From: HLUCCA09 sp039822045
Lineage (GTDB): Bacteria; Pseudomonadota; Alphaproteobacteria; Rhodobacterales; Rhodobacteraceae
NCBI GenBank assembly: GCA_039822045.1
Contig: JBCBMY010000002.1
Coordinates: forward strand, 310,001 to 374,000
DNA length: 64,000 bases
Direction of reading: 5' to 3'
Shown: positions 10,194 through 18,719 of the stretch, one piece after another
Layout of the letters: every line of letters starts with the position of its first letter
How positions within the stretch are numbered: position 1 is the first letter of the stretch
Notes under the pieces: model-generated
The model's database searches: none
Told to the model about the DNA's origin: nothing
Seen by the model: the letters and a program-made list of their open reading frames with translations, nothing else
Made by a program: the position numbers and the translations under genes

Positions 10194-10984
10194 GCGGTGC
10201 TGCTCATATTCTCGTTATAGGCGTGGATGACGGTCAGGCCGTGCATCGTCAGATCGTCCTCGTAGGCGTCGAACAGGGTATCCCCCTGCTGGAACAGAGG
10301 CGCAAGCCCCCCGGTACCAATGACTTTCATGGGCGTGCCGTATTCGGCGCGGATTTTCTGGCAAACGCCGGCAACAAGGCCGGTATAGCCCCAGAAGACG
10401 CCCGACTGCATGCAGTCGATGGTGTTCCGCCCGATCACGCGCGGGGGCTTGCTGATGTCGACATGGGGCAGCGCCGCCGCCGCCATGTGGAGCGCTTCGA
10501 GCGAAAGATTGACACCGGGCGCGATCACCCCGCCGACATAGGCGCCATCGGTGGCCACCACGTCAAAGGTCGTGGCGGTGCCGAAATCGACGACGACGAG
10601 ATTGCCGCCATGGCGATCGTAGGCGCCGGCGGTGTTGACCAGCCGGTCGGGGCCGACGACCGTGCCCGGGTCGACACGGGGCGGAGCCGGCAGCTGGGTT
10701 TCGGGCTTGCCAACGACGCGCGGACGTGTGCCGAAATAGCGGTCAGACAGGATGCGCAGGTTGAAGACCACGCGCGGCACGGTGGACGAGATGATCACGT
10801 CGGTGATGCGCACGCCCTCGGGGCCGGTCAGCCCGTGATGCTCCAGAAGCGAGTTGTACCAGACGAAGTATTCGTCGGCGGTGCGCTGGTGCTCGGTGGC
10901 CATGCGCATGGTGACCAGAAAGCGCGTGCCGTCCCAGACCGAGAAGACGGTGTTGGTGTTGCCGCAATCGATGCAGAGGAGCAT
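10190..10984 (-). CDS. coaX: type III pantothenate kinase
   Basis: A 264-residue CoaX-type kinase that phosphorylates pantothenate in the first committed step of coenzyme A synthesis. Family signatures are DCGNTNT (6-12, phosphate binding), GPDRLVNTAGAY (111-122, pantothenate pocket), VVDFGTATTFDVV (131-143) and GGVIAPG (151-157). Type III enzymes are not feedback-inhibited by CoA and need a monovalent cation, as established for the family. The gene overlaps rnj by 4 bases and begins 297 bases after the end of birA. Pairing with birA (biotin ligase) is frequent in bacteria, where the two are sometimes fused. Confidence 0.95.
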   Translation of the reverse strand: MLLCIDCGNTNTVFSVWDGTRFLVTMRMATEHQRTADEYFVWYNSLLEHHGLTGPEGVRITDVIISSTVPRVVFNLRILSDRYFGTRPRVVGKPETQLPAPPRVDPGTVVGPDRLVNTAGAYDRHGGNLVVVDFGTATTFDVVATDGAYVGGVIAPGVNLSLEALHMAAAALPHVDISKPPRVIGRNTIDCMQSGVFWGYTGLVAGVCQKIRAEYGTPMKVIGTGGLAPLFQQGDTLFDAYEDDLTMHGLTVIHAYNENMSSTA

Positions 10985-11281
10985 GGGTGGGTCTCCGTGT
11001 TGGGGTCGGCCGGTGCGTGCGCCGCTACCGGGTCGACGGTCGCGCGGGCCCGGCCACCTGCGAGCCGCGCATCGGCGGGCCGCGGCGCGGCGATCCGACG
11101 ATGGATCGGCTTGGTTTAGGGTTGGATCCGCATTCCCTGCCGGCGCTGAGCGCTGGTGTCACCCAATCGCCGTGCCGTCGGGGCGGCCCGGCCATGCGCG
11201 GCGGCCTGACGGCCTGGATTCCGCCCGCCCCGGGCCGTTCTGGCGCGGCCCGGCGATGGCGTGGCTGAATTCCTGGGACCG
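10985..11281. other. 297-base gap between birA and coaX
   Basis: Very GC-rich and without a supportable gene on either strand. No clear terminator, promoter or repeat was recognised. It may carry a promoter for coaX-rnj, but nothing distinguishes one by eye. Confidence 0.4.
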
Positions 11282-12028
11282 TCACGGGAAGAAGATCTCG
11301 GCCGCGGCGATGCTGCGGCGGCCGCCCGCGCTGGCGAGGACAAGGTGGCCGCCCGGATCGACATCCTCGAACCGGCCGGTGACCTCCTCGACTCCGGTGC
11401 GGGCGGTGATCTCCTCGCCCAGGCGCGCGGCCCGGGCGAGCCAGGCCGTGCGGATCGGCGCAAAGCCATAAGTCGCCATCTGGCCCTCCCAGTGGGCGAA
11501 GGCGACGGCAAGATGGTCGAGAAAGTCGGCCTGGGCGACGTGCACCCCCGTTTCGGCGGCTAGCGCCATGGGGCGCAGGGCGCCCGGCTCGAGATCCTCG
11601 GCCGCCGGCGCCTCGATCAAGTTGACGCCGACCCCAACGAGCAGCGCGCCCTGCCCCACGGATTCCAGCAGGATGCCGGCGAGCTTGCCGCCGTTCAGCA
11701 GCACATCGTTGGGCCATTTCAGCGCGAACATCTCCGGCCGGCCGGTGAGCGCCACCAACGCGTCATGCAGCGCGAGCGCGGCCACGAAGCTGCGCAATGC
11801 CGCTTCCGCAGGCCCGCCCTCGGGGCGCATCACGAACGTGGCGGCGAAGTTGCCCGGCGGCGTGGCCCAGGCGCGGCCGCGCCTGCCCCGGGCCGCCACT
11901 TGCTCGGCCGCCATGATCCAGGTCGGCGCCGCAAGGTCGCCTGCGCGCGCCGCCGCTTCCGCCATGGTGCTCTCGACGCGGCCAAGCGCGATACGGCCGA
12001 CGCCTGCCGGCCAGCCGTTACTCGACAA
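11282..12028 (-). CDS. birA: biotin--[acetyl-CoA-carboxylase] ligase, monofunctional
   Basis: A 248-residue biotin protein ligase. The biotinyl-AMP loop ARGRRGRAW lies at 46-54 and the catalytic core KWPNDVLLNGGKLAGILLE at 104-122, followed by GVGVNL. There is no N-terminal helix-turn-helix, so it is a class I ligase that does not repress biotin genes. The start appears to be TTG at 12028, within the last codons of nuoN (11-base overlap). This is supported by the family-typical WPAGVGRIALGRVEST immediately after it and by the lack of any later start. A likely substrate is encoded in the same window: the biotin-carrying subunit of methylcrotonyl-CoA carboxylase at 45456-47441. Confidence 0.9.
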   Translation of the reverse strand: MSSNGWPAGVGRIALGRVESTMAEAAARAGDLAAPTWIMAAEQVAARGRRGRAWATPPGNFAATFVMRPEGGPAEAALRSFVAALALHDALVALTGRPEMFALKWPNDVLLNGGKLAGILLESVGQGALLVGVGVNLIEAPAAEDLEPGALRPMALAAETGVHVAQADFLDHLAVAFAHWEGQMATYGFAPIRTAWLARAARLGEEITARTGVEEVTGRFEDVDPGGHLVLASAGGRRSIAAAEIFFP

Positions 12029-13457
12029 GCGATGCCGCCGCTTGGGCTGCGAGCCCGTCCACCCCGAAGAGGTTGATCACCCCCACGACCATGATGGCGG
12101 CGGAGAGCATCAGGAAACCCCACTGCACCGCGCCCATGCCGGGATCCACCCGCTCGGCGTCGGGAGAGCCGAAATACATGAAATAGACGATGCGCAGGTA
12201 ATAGAACGCGCCGATGACGCTGGCGATGACACCGGCCACCGCGAGCCAGCCAAGACCCGCATCGACCGCGGCGAGCATCACGGCGTACTTGCCAAAGAAG
12301 CCCACGAGCGGCGGCACGCCGGCCAGCGAGAACATCAGGATCAGGACGGCGACGGCCTTGAGCGGCTCGCGTTCCGACAGCATGGAGAGCGAGTCGATCG
12401 AGGTCACCGCCTGCCCGTCGCGCTCCATCGACAGGATGAAGGCAAAGGTGCCGATATTCATCGTCACGTAGATCGCCATGTAGAGGAGCATCGACGACAC
12501 GCCCGTCTGGGTGCCCGCAGCAAGGCCGATCAGGGCATAGCCCATATGGGCAATCGAGGAATAGGCCATCAGGCGCTTGATGTCGCGCTGCCCGATCGCG
12601 GCGATGGAGCCGAGAAAGACCGAGACGACCGCGAGGAAGGCCACGATCTGTTGCCAGTCGCCGACGGCCTGCCCGAACGCGTCATGCATCACACGGGCGA
12701 AAAGCGCCATGGCCGCGACCTTGGGGGCGGTGGCGAAGAAGGCGGTGACCGGGGTGGGCGAGCCCTCGTAGACGTCCGGCGTCCACATGTGGAACGGCGC
12801 GGCCGACACCTTGAAGGCAAGGCCCGCGGCCATGAAGGCGAGGCCGACGAGCATGCCCAGGCCGACGCTGCCATCGTTGGCTGCGAGGATGATCTCGTCG
12901 AAGAGGGTCGAACCGGCGTAGCCGTAGACAAGCGACGCACCGTAGAGGAGGAGGCCCGAGGACAGCGCGCCGAGGACGAAGTATTTCAGACCCGCTTCGG
13001 TGGAGCGCACGCTGTCGCGGCGGAGGGCAGCCACGACATAGAGCGCGAGCGATTGCAGCTCGAGGCCCATATAGAGCGCTATCAGGTCGCCGGCCGACAC
13101 CATCACCATCATGCCGACGGCCGCGAGTGCGATCAGGATCGGATATTCGAACCGCAAGAGGTTGCGCGCGGCCATGTAGCCTTCGCTGAGGAGCAGGATG
13201 GCGGCAGCCGAGACGAGGATCACGATCTTGGCGAAGCGCGCGAATCCGTCATCGACAAACATGCCGCCGAACGCCTCGCGCGTCGGGCCCGAGGACAGGC
13301 CGATCCATGCGGCCGTCGAGACCAGGACCGCGGCAGTCACCCACACCAAAAGAGAGGCGGCGCCGTCCTTGGCGGTGTAACCCGCCAGGAGGAGCGCGAC
13401 CATGGCGTAGACCGAAAGGAAGATCTCGGGCAGCAGGATCGTGAGGTCAGCGGCCAT
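12018..13457 (-). CDS. nuoN: NADH-quinone oxidoreductase subunit N
   Basis: A 479-residue antiporter-like membrane subunit of respiratory complex I. It has about 14 hydrophobic segments and the family's charged positions, including the KFYFLGALSSG-like block (KYFVLGALSSGLLLYG), the lysine-containing AGLAFKVSAAPFHMWTPDVYEG block and IGQRDIKRLMAYSSIAHMGY. It is the distal member of the membrane arm that pumps protons. It starts 2 bases after the nuoM stop, and its end is overlapped by birA. Last nuo gene of the locus. Length is standard. Confidence 0.97.
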   Translation of the reverse strand: MAADLTILLPEIFLSVYAMVALLLAGYTAKDGAASLLVWVTAAVLVSTAAWIGLSSGPTREAFGGMFVDDGFARFAKIVILVSAAAILLLSEGYMAARNLLRFEYPILIALAAVGMMVMVSAGDLIALYMGLELQSLALYVVAALRRDSVRSTEAGLKYFVLGALSSGLLLYGASLVYGYAGSTLFDEIILAANDGSVGLGMLVGLAFMAAGLAFKVSAAPFHMWTPDVYEGSPTPVTAFFATAPKVAAMALFARVMHDAFGQAVGDWQQIVAFLAVVSVFLGSIAAIGQRDIKRLMAYSSIAHMGYALIGLAAGTQTGVSSMLLYMAIYVTMNIGTFAFILSMERDGQAVTSIDSLSMLSEREPLKAVAVLILMFSLAGVPPLVGFFGKYAVMLAAVDAGLGWLAVAGVIASVIGAFYYLRIVYFMYFGSPDAERVDPGMGAVQWGFLMLSAAIMVVGVINLFGVDGLAAQAAASLVE

Positions 13458-13459
13458 CG

Positions 13460-15004
13460 TCAGTCTCCGTTGGCGGCAAGGAGGGTGTCGCCCGCCTCGA
13501 GCAGCGCGGTTTCATAGTTGCCCACCAGCGCGGCAACCGAGGGGCCGATCACGTCGATCGCGAGGCTCGGATAGACCCCGAGGAGCAGCGTCATCACGAT
13601 CAGCGGGGCGAACACGGTCTTCTCGCGCGTTCCCATATCGGTGATCGAGCGCAGGCTTTCCTTGATCAGGTCCCCAAGGACGACCCGGCGATAGAGCCAG
13701 AGGGCATAGGCGGCGGACAGGATCACGCCGGTGGTGGCCACGAGGGCGACCCAGGTGTTGGCCTGGAAGACGCCGACGAGCGTGAGGAACTCGCCGATGA
13801 ACCCGCTGGTGCCCGGCAGCCCGACATTGGCCATCGTGAAGAGCATGAAGACGGCGGCATAGGCCGGCATGCGCACCACGAGGCCGCCATAGGCGTCGAT
13901 GTCGCGGGTGTGCATCCGGTCATAGATGACGCCGACGCAAAGGAAGAGCGCGCCGGAAATGAACCCGTGGCTCAGCATCTGGAAGATCGCGCCGTCGATC
14001 CCCTGCTGGTTGGCGGCAAAGATCCCCATCGTGACATAGCCCATATGGGCGACCGAGGAGTAGGCGATGAGCTTCTTCATATCCTCCTGCGCGAGCGCCA
14101 CCAGCGAGGTGTAGACGATGGCGATGGCCGAGAGCCAGAAGACGAAGTCTGCCATCAGGTCCGACGCCACCGGGAACATTGGGATCGAGAAGCGCAGGAA
14201 CCCGTAGCCGCCGATCTTCAGAAGGATCGCCGCCAGCACGACCGAGCCCGCAGTGGGCGCCTGCACGTGCGCGTCGGGCAGCCAGGTATGGACCGGCCAC
14301 ATCGGCATTTTCACCGCGAGCGAGGCGAAGAAGGCGAGCCAGAGGAGCGTTTGCATCCCTCCCACGATCTGGATGCCCAGAAGGCTGAACTCCTCGGTGC
14401 CGAACTGGTGGTTCAGAAGGCTCGGGATGTCGGTGGTGCCGGCATCGACATACATCGCGATCATCGCGATCAGCATCAGGACCGAACCGAGGAACGTGTA
14501 GAGGAAGAACTTGAACGCGGCATAGATCCGGTTCGCGCCGCCCCAGATGCCGATGATCAGGAACATCGGGATCAGGCCGCCCTCGAAGAAGAGGTAGAAA
14601 AGCACGAGGTCGAGCGCGCAGAACGTGCCGAGCATCAGCGTCTCGAGCAGCAGGAACGCGATCATGTACTCCTTCACGCGGTGCGTGACGTCCCAGGCCG
14701 AGAGGATGACGAGCGGCATCAGGAACGTCGTCAGCATCACGAAGAGGATCGAAATGCCGTCGACGCCCATCTTGTAGGTCAGGCCCAGAAGCCAGGCGCG
14801 CTCTTCGACGAACTGAAAGCCCGTATCGGCCGGGTCGAACCCGAAGATCAGGAAGAGCGAGACAACGAAGGTGGCAGAGGTGGCGATGAGCGCAAGCCAC
14901 TTGGCGTTGCGCTGCGCCTCGGCATCCTCGCCCCGCAGAAAAAGCCCCAGAATGACCGCCGCGACCGCGGGCAGGAAGGTGATGATCGACAGAAGGTTGT
15001 CCAT
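13460..15004 (-). CDS. nuoM: NADH-quinone oxidoreductase subunit M
   Basis: A 514-residue antiporter-like subunit of the complex I membrane arm. It contains the key glutamate region LFYLFFEGGLIPMFLIIG, the lysine/histidine channel block ASLAVKMPMWPVHTWLPDAHVQAPTAGS, written here only as its landmarks VHTWLPDAH and APTAGS, and the discontinuous-helix region LVALAQEDMKKLIAYSSVAH. It lies 4 bases after nuoL and 2 bases before nuoN, so the three distal pumping subunits are co-translated. Length and motif order are normal for the family. Confidence 0.97.
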   Translation of the reverse strand: MDNLLSIITFLPAVAAVILGLFLRGEDAEAQRNAKWLALIATSATFVVSLFLIFGFDPADTGFQFVEERAWLLGLTYKMGVDGISILFVMLTTFLMPLVILSAWDVTHRVKEYMIAFLLLETLMLGTFCALDLVLFYLFFEGGLIPMFLIIGIWGGANRIYAAFKFFLYTFLGSVLMLIAMIAMYVDAGTTDIPSLLNHQFGTEEFSLLGIQIVGGMQTLLWLAFFASLAVKMPMWPVHTWLPDAHVQAPTAGSVVLAAILLKIGGYGFLRFSIPMFPVASDLMADFVFWLSAIAIVYTSLVALAQEDMKKLIAYSSVAHMGYVTMGIFAANQQGIDGAIFQMLSHGFISGALFLCVGVIYDRMHTRDIDAYGGLVVRMPAYAAVFMLFTMANVGLPGTSGFIGEFLTLVGVFQANTWVALVATTGVILSAAYALWLYRRVVLGDLIKESLRSITDMGTREKTVFAPLIVMTLLLGVYPSLAIDVIGPSVAALVGNYETALLEAGDTLLAANGD

Positions 15005-15008
15005 GGCC

Positions 15009-17171
15009 TCAGCTCCCCGCGAAGGTCATCCAGGTGACGAGGATCACGATCCCGAGCACCATGGCGAAGGCGTAGTGGAAGATGTAGCCCGACTGCGCCC
15101 GTCCCGCGAGGCGGGTGAAGAACGGCACGATGCCCATCGCCACCCCGTTGAGCCCGCCGTCGATGACGCTGCCGTCGCCCCGCCTCCACAGGAAGGTGCC
15201 CGTGGCGCGCAGCGGACGGACGAAGACGAAGTCGAAGATCTCGTCAAAGTACCACTTGTTGAGCAGGAAGTTGTAAAGCGGGCGTTGGTTCGCGGCGAGC
15301 TGGGCCGGCAGTTCGGGGCGGCGGATATACATCTGATAGGCAAGGCCCAGGCCCAGGAGCATTGCCACAAAGGGTGAGAGCTTGACCCACCAGGGCGCCT
15401 TGTGGGCGTCCTCCAGCACGTGGTTGTCGGGGCCGATATAGAGCGCCCCCTCGCCCGGCTGGCCGGTGAAGACATAATGGTGCTCGCCGTCGCCAGCGTG
15501 GTCGCCCTCGCCACCATGACTGCCCTCGGCGGCTTCGTCGCTGTGATCGTCGCCATGGGCCTCGGCCGTCTCGGTGCCGTGGTCGTCTCCGTGGTCGTCG
15601 CCATGCCCCTCGGCGTGCTCTTCGGCATAGGGGATGCCGTAGAAGCGGGCGACCTGGTCGGCATGGCCGAAGAACTGGCTGAACCAGATCATCCCCGCAA
15701 AGACCGCGCCCACGGCCAGAACGCCAAGCGGGATCGTCATGATGTTGGGGCTCTCGTGCGCGTGCTCATGGGTGTGCTTGTCGCCCCTCGGCTCGCCATA
15801 GAAGGTCAGAAAGATCAGGCGCCAGGAGTAGAACGAGGTCATCAAGGCGGCGATCACCAGGAGCCAGAAGCCATACATCGACCCGCCCGCGAACGCGCTT
15901 TCGATCACCGCATCTTTTGACACGAACCCGGCAAAGCCGATGGGCAGGCCGATCAGGTCGTAGGTGAACGGGATGCCCACACCGGTGATGGCGAGCGTGC
16001 CGATCATCATCGACCAGAACGTCCGCGGGAATTTGTCCTTCAACCCGCCATAGTTCCGCATGTCCTGTTCGTGGTGCATGCCGTGGATGATCGAGCCGGC
16101 GCCCAGAAAGAGCATCGCCTTGAAGAAGGCGTGCGTGAAGAGGTGGAACATCGCGGCCGAGTACATGCCGACGCCCGCAGCCACGAACATATAGCCGAGC
16201 TGCGAGCAGGTGGAGTAGGCGATGACGCGTTTGATGTCGTTCTGCACAAGGCCGACAGTGGCCGCGAAGAACGCCGTGGAGGCGCCGACCACGGTGATGA
16301 AGGTCGCGGCCTGGGGGGCGAATTCGATGATCGGCGACATGCGGCAGACAAGGAAGACGCCGGCCGTGACCATGGTGGCGGCGTGGATCAGGGCCGAGAC
16401 AGGCGTCGGGCCCTCCATCGCATCCGGCAGCCAGGTGTGAAGGAAAAGCTGCGCCGACTTGCCCATAGCGCCCACGAAGAGGAAGAAGGCAATGAGTTCG
16501 GCCGCGTTCCACTCGCGCCATAGGAAGGTGAGGTTCGTCTCGGCAAGCTCGGGTGCGGCCGCGAAGATGTCGCTGAGGTTGACGCTGTCGACCAGGAAGT
16601 AGAGCGCGAAGATCCCGATCAGAAAGCCGAAATCGCCGACCCGGTTGACGATGAAGGCTTTGATGGCGGCGGCGCCGGCGCTTTCCTTGCGGTAGTAGAA
16701 GCCGATCAGCAGGTACGAGGCAACGCCCACGCCCTCCCAGCCGAAGAAGATCTGGACGAGGTTGTCCCCCGTCACCAGCATCAGCATCGCGAAGGTGAAG
16801 AACGACAGGTAAGCGAAGAAGCGCGCCTTGTAATGCTCGCCCTCGGGGAAGTTGTCGTCATGCGCCATGTAGCCGAAGCTGTAGAGGTGCACGAGGGCCG
16901 AGACCGTCGTGATCACGATCAGCATGATCGCGGTCAGCCGGTCCATCCGGATGGCCCAGTCGGCCACCAGCGTGCCGCTTTCGATCCAGCGCAGGACGGT
17001 GATCGTCTCGGTCGTGCCGTCGAAGGTGAGGAACACGATCCAAGAGAGGAGGGCCGACAGGAAGAGAAGGCCCGTGGCGGTGATCATGCCCGCCTGCTCG
17101 CCGATCACGCGCCAGCCCAGGCCGCAGATCAGCGCGCCGATGAGGGGCGCGAAGAGGAGGATGGTTTCCAT
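15009..17171 (-). CDS. nuoL: NADH-quinone oxidoreductase subunit L with His/Asp-rich loop
   Basis: A 720-residue proton-pumping subunit whose long lateral helix spans the membrane arm of complex I. The start METILLFAPLIGAL at 17171 overlaps the stop of the zinc-ribbon gene by one base (TGATG). Landmarks are FFGWEGVGVASYLLIGFYY, LFLHTWLPDAMEGPTPVSAL and YSTCSQLGYMF. The protein is longer than the usual 610-680 residues because a cytoplasm- or periplasm-exposed loop at about residues 514-567 is almost entirely His, Asp, Glu and Gly (for example EGHGDDHGDDHG), preceded by a shorter KHTHEHAHE patch near 463-473. Such composition suggests metal binding. I recall histidine-rich NuoL loops in related bacteria, but have no comparison here. 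Confidence 0.96.
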   Translation of the reverse strand: METILLFAPLIGALICGLGWRVIGEQAGMITATGLLFLSALLSWIVFLTFDGTTETITVLRWIESGTLVADWAIRMDRLTAIMLIVITTVSALVHLYSFGYMAHDDNFPEGEHYKARFFAYLSFFTFAMLMLVTGDNLVQIFFGWEGVGVASYLLIGFYYRKESAGAAAIKAFIVNRVGDFGFLIGIFALYFLVDSVNLSDIFAAAPELAETNLTFLWREWNAAELIAFFLFVGAMGKSAQLFLHTWLPDAMEGPTPVSALIHAATMVTAGVFLVCRMSPIIEFAPQAATFITVVGASTAFFAATVGLVQNDIKRVIAYSTCSQLGYMFVAAGVGMYSAAMFHLFTHAFFKAMLFLGAGSIIHGMHHEQDMRNYGGLKDKFPRTFWSMMIGTLAITGVGIPFTYDLIGLPIGFAGFVSKDAVIESAFAGGSMYGFWLLVIAALMTSFYSWRLIFLTFYGEPRGDKHTHEHAHESPNIMTIPLGVLAVGAVFAGMIWFSQFFGHADQVARFYGIPYAEEHAEGHGDDHGDDHGTETAEAHGDDHSDEAAEGSHGGEGDHAGDGEHHYVFTGQPGEGALYIGPDNHVLEDAHKAPWWVKLSPFVAMLLGLGLAYQMYIRRPELPAQLAANQRPLYNFLLNKWYFDEIFDFVFVRPLRATGTFLWRRGDGSVIDGGLNGVAMGIVPFFTRLAGRAQSGYIFHYAFAMVLGIVILVTWMTFAGS

Positions 17172-17383
17172 CAGTGGGCCTCCGAACTCGGGCGTCCGCC
17201 CTGGCAGTAGGGGCATTTCCGCCCGTAAACGTCACAGCCGTTGGCGCGGTAGCGCGCCTGGCAGCGGGTGCATTGCATCCGGTAGAGATACTGGTTGGCG
17301 TGGTTCGCCAGCGCCGTCACCCGACCCGCATTGCGCTGGCCGTTGTGATTGATGAACCCGGTTTCGGTGGTGCCCGCCCCCAT
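17171..17383 (-). CDS. small zinc-ribbon protein encoded between nuoK and nuoL
   Basis: A 70-residue protein whose C-terminal half carries two CxxC pairs, CTRC (38-41) and CPYC (57-60), plus a fifth cysteine at 50, the layout of a zinc ribbon; the phrase RYRANGCDVYGRKCPYC is distinctive. Residues 22-34 form a helix with ANHANQYLY. The ATG at 17383 lies 5 bases past the nuoK stop (a TTG three codons earlier overlaps it), and the stop shares a base with the nuoL start. This packing argues for a genuine, co-translated gene. It has no signal peptide or membrane segment, so it would be cytoplasmic, conceivably a nucleic-acid or assembly factor, but no function is known to me. Confidence 0.75.
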   Translation of the reverse strand: MGAGTTETGFINHNGQRNAGRVTALANHANQYLYRMQCTRCQARYRANGCDVYGRKCPYCQGGRPSSEAH

Positions 17384-17388
17384 CGCGC

Positions 17389-17694
17389 TCAACCCTTCAT
17401 GTTGGAGACGTCTTCCACGGCGATGGTGCCGCGGTTGCGGAAGAAGCAGACGATGATGGCGAGGCCGATGGCGGCCTCGGCGGCGGCGACGGTCAGCACG
17501 AAGAGGGTGAAGACCTGGCCCGTCAGATCGCCCAGGAAGGCGGAGAAGGCGACGAGGTTGATGTTCACGGCCAGGAGCATCAGTTCGATCGACATCAGGA
17601 TGATGATGACGTTCTTGCGGTTGAGGAAGATCCCGAAGATTCCGATGACGAAGAGCGCGGCCGCCACCGTGAGGTAATGTTCAAGTCCGACCAT
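17389..17694 (-). CDS. nuoK: NADH-quinone oxidoreductase subunit K
   Basis: A 101-residue complex I membrane subunit with three transmembrane helices. The two conserved membrane glutamates needed for proton translocation are visible in MSIELMLLAVNINLVAFS and TVAAAEAAIGLAI. Length matches the family exactly. It follows an exported protein gene by 45 bases and precedes the zinc-ribbon gene by 5. Confidence 0.97.
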   Translation of the reverse strand: MVGLEHYLTVAAALFVIGIFGIFLNRKNVIIILMSIELMLLAVNINLVAFSAFLGDLTGQVFTLFVLTVAAAEAAIGLAIIVCFFRNRGTIAVEDVSNMKG

Positions 17695-17739
17695 CTCTGT
17701 CCCTCCGGGCGCCCTGCCCGCCTGTCGTGTTCATAGTGT

Positions 17740-18258
17740 TCACCGGAATGCAAAGGGCGTTCTGTCGCCCCTGAGTTCGGGATAGAATGCGGCGCAAGCG
17801 CATAGCTCGTCCGGCGTGACAAAGGTGGCTGTGCCCTCGCCGATACCGCTCAGTTCCTCCGCGAGCATATCGATGCCGAAGAGGGCGGGATGACGTCGAG
17901 CATGGCGGTCGACGACCTCCACGGCCCGCCTGGTCCGGTCGAAGGGCGGAGCGTCGCTCATGAGCTCCTGCCGAGTGCGGGTTCGGAGGCTCTCGCCGGT
18001 CTCGCAGTCGCTGACATAGATGTCGGTGTAGACGCCCTCGGCCGACCACGTCTCGGCAAAGGCCACCCGCCCTGCCCCCAGATCCCGGTGCCCGCCCTCC
18101 CAGCCGTTCCAGCCGCGCACGACGCGGGTGCAGTCTTCCAGCTCAGGTGTTGCTTGGGCAGGAAGAGCAAACAATGCAGCACAGGCCAAAGTGGCACGTA
18201 CAGCGGGAAAGCGGTTTCGACCGCTGCGTCGCCGATTCACCTTTCTCCCCGAGCCCAT
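17740..18258 (-). CDS. exported protein of unknown function between nuoJ and nuoK
   Basis: A 172-residue protein. An Arg-rich start (MGSGRKVNRRRSGRNR) precedes a hydrophobic segment ending LFALPAQA, a typical signal peptide, so it is probably periplasmic. The mature part has five cysteines: one in ELEDCTRVVRGWNGWEGG, one in YVSDCETGESLRTRT and the others in DELCACAAFYPELRGD, which could form disulfides. It lies 12 bases after the 95-residue frame at 18271-18558 and 45 bases before nuoK, so it belongs to the nuo transcription unit. No family was recognised. A role in complex I biogenesis is only a guess from position. Confidence 0.75.
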   Translation of the reverse strand: MGSGRKVNRRRSGRNRFPAVRATLACAALFALPAQATPELEDCTRVVRGWNGWEGGHRDLGAGRVAFAETWSAEGVYTDIYVSDCETGESLRTRTRQELMSDAPPFDRTRRAVEVVDRHARRHPALFGIDMLAEELSGIGEGTATFVTPDELCACAAFYPELRGDRTPFAFR

Positions 18259-18270
18259 GCGTGTCCCTAC

Positions 18271-18558
18271 TCAGTAGAAGCCAGCGGGAGACAGATCCCA
18301 ACTGTGCAGGTCCCAATACGGGACCGAAGGATCAAAGGTTTCCGCGCCAGGTATTGAGGGACCGCCAATGGTCCATCGATGACCTGGCAAAGGCTCGTAC
18401 CAGCCCATCGCGAAGGCCGACATGGACAGCGTCCGGCCCACGCGGATACGGACACGCGCTGTCTCCTTTGCGACACGACATGCTTGCAGCGCAATGAGAG
18501 CGACCCTGCGAAGAATACGCGAGCCCTGGTCCGCTGAGACGCTTCGGTCGCGCATCAT
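18271..18558 (-). CDS. 95-residue protein of unknown function between nuoJ and nuoK
   Basis: The frame starts with two consecutive ATG codons preceded by GGAGGTCAA, one of the best ribosome binding sites in the window. The N-terminal half is basic and helical (RVALIALQACRVAKETARVRIRV as a region, positions 18-40). The C-terminal half is rich in aromatic residues and proline, ending WDLSPAGFY. No signal peptide, membrane helix or known domain is evident. It ends 12 bases before the next exported-protein gene. A second, shorter minus-strand frame overlaps it in another phase but lacks a good start. The strong start supports translation; the odd composition leaves doubt about whether the product is conserved. 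Confidence 0.55.
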   Translation of the reverse strand: MMRDRSVSADQGSRILRRVALIALQACRVAKETARVRIRVGRTLSMSAFAMGWYEPLPGHRWTIGGPSIPGAETFDPSVPYWDLHSWDLSPAGFY

Positions 18559-18612
18559 TTGACCTCCGTCTATCGGGATCCGCTGCAGATCCCTCTTTCC
18601 TGTGCCGTCCGT

Positions 18613-18708
18613 GCCCCGGGCTTGACCCGGGGCCTCTGCCGTCTGGTGTGCGGCCCTTCTTCGCGAGAGTCCGCGTCCTATCTCGGGGCCCCGGGTCAGG
18701 CCCGGGGC
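18613..18708. repeat. pair of GCCCCGGG palindromes upstream of the 95-residue gene
   Basis: Two copies of the same 21-base element, GCCCCGGG-N5-CCCGGGGC, at 18613-18633 (loop CTTGA) and 18688-18708 (loop TCAGG), in opposite orientation judging by the loop sequences and separated by 54 bases. They lie between the nuoJ stop and the next gene. Short palindromes built around CCCGGG with a TCAAG/TCAGG loop are widely scattered in alphaproteobacterial intergenic regions, so these are probably REP-like elements. They could also fold in the nuo mRNA and affect expression past nuoJ. Confidence 0.6.
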
Positions 18709-18719
18709 GGGTCAGGACC

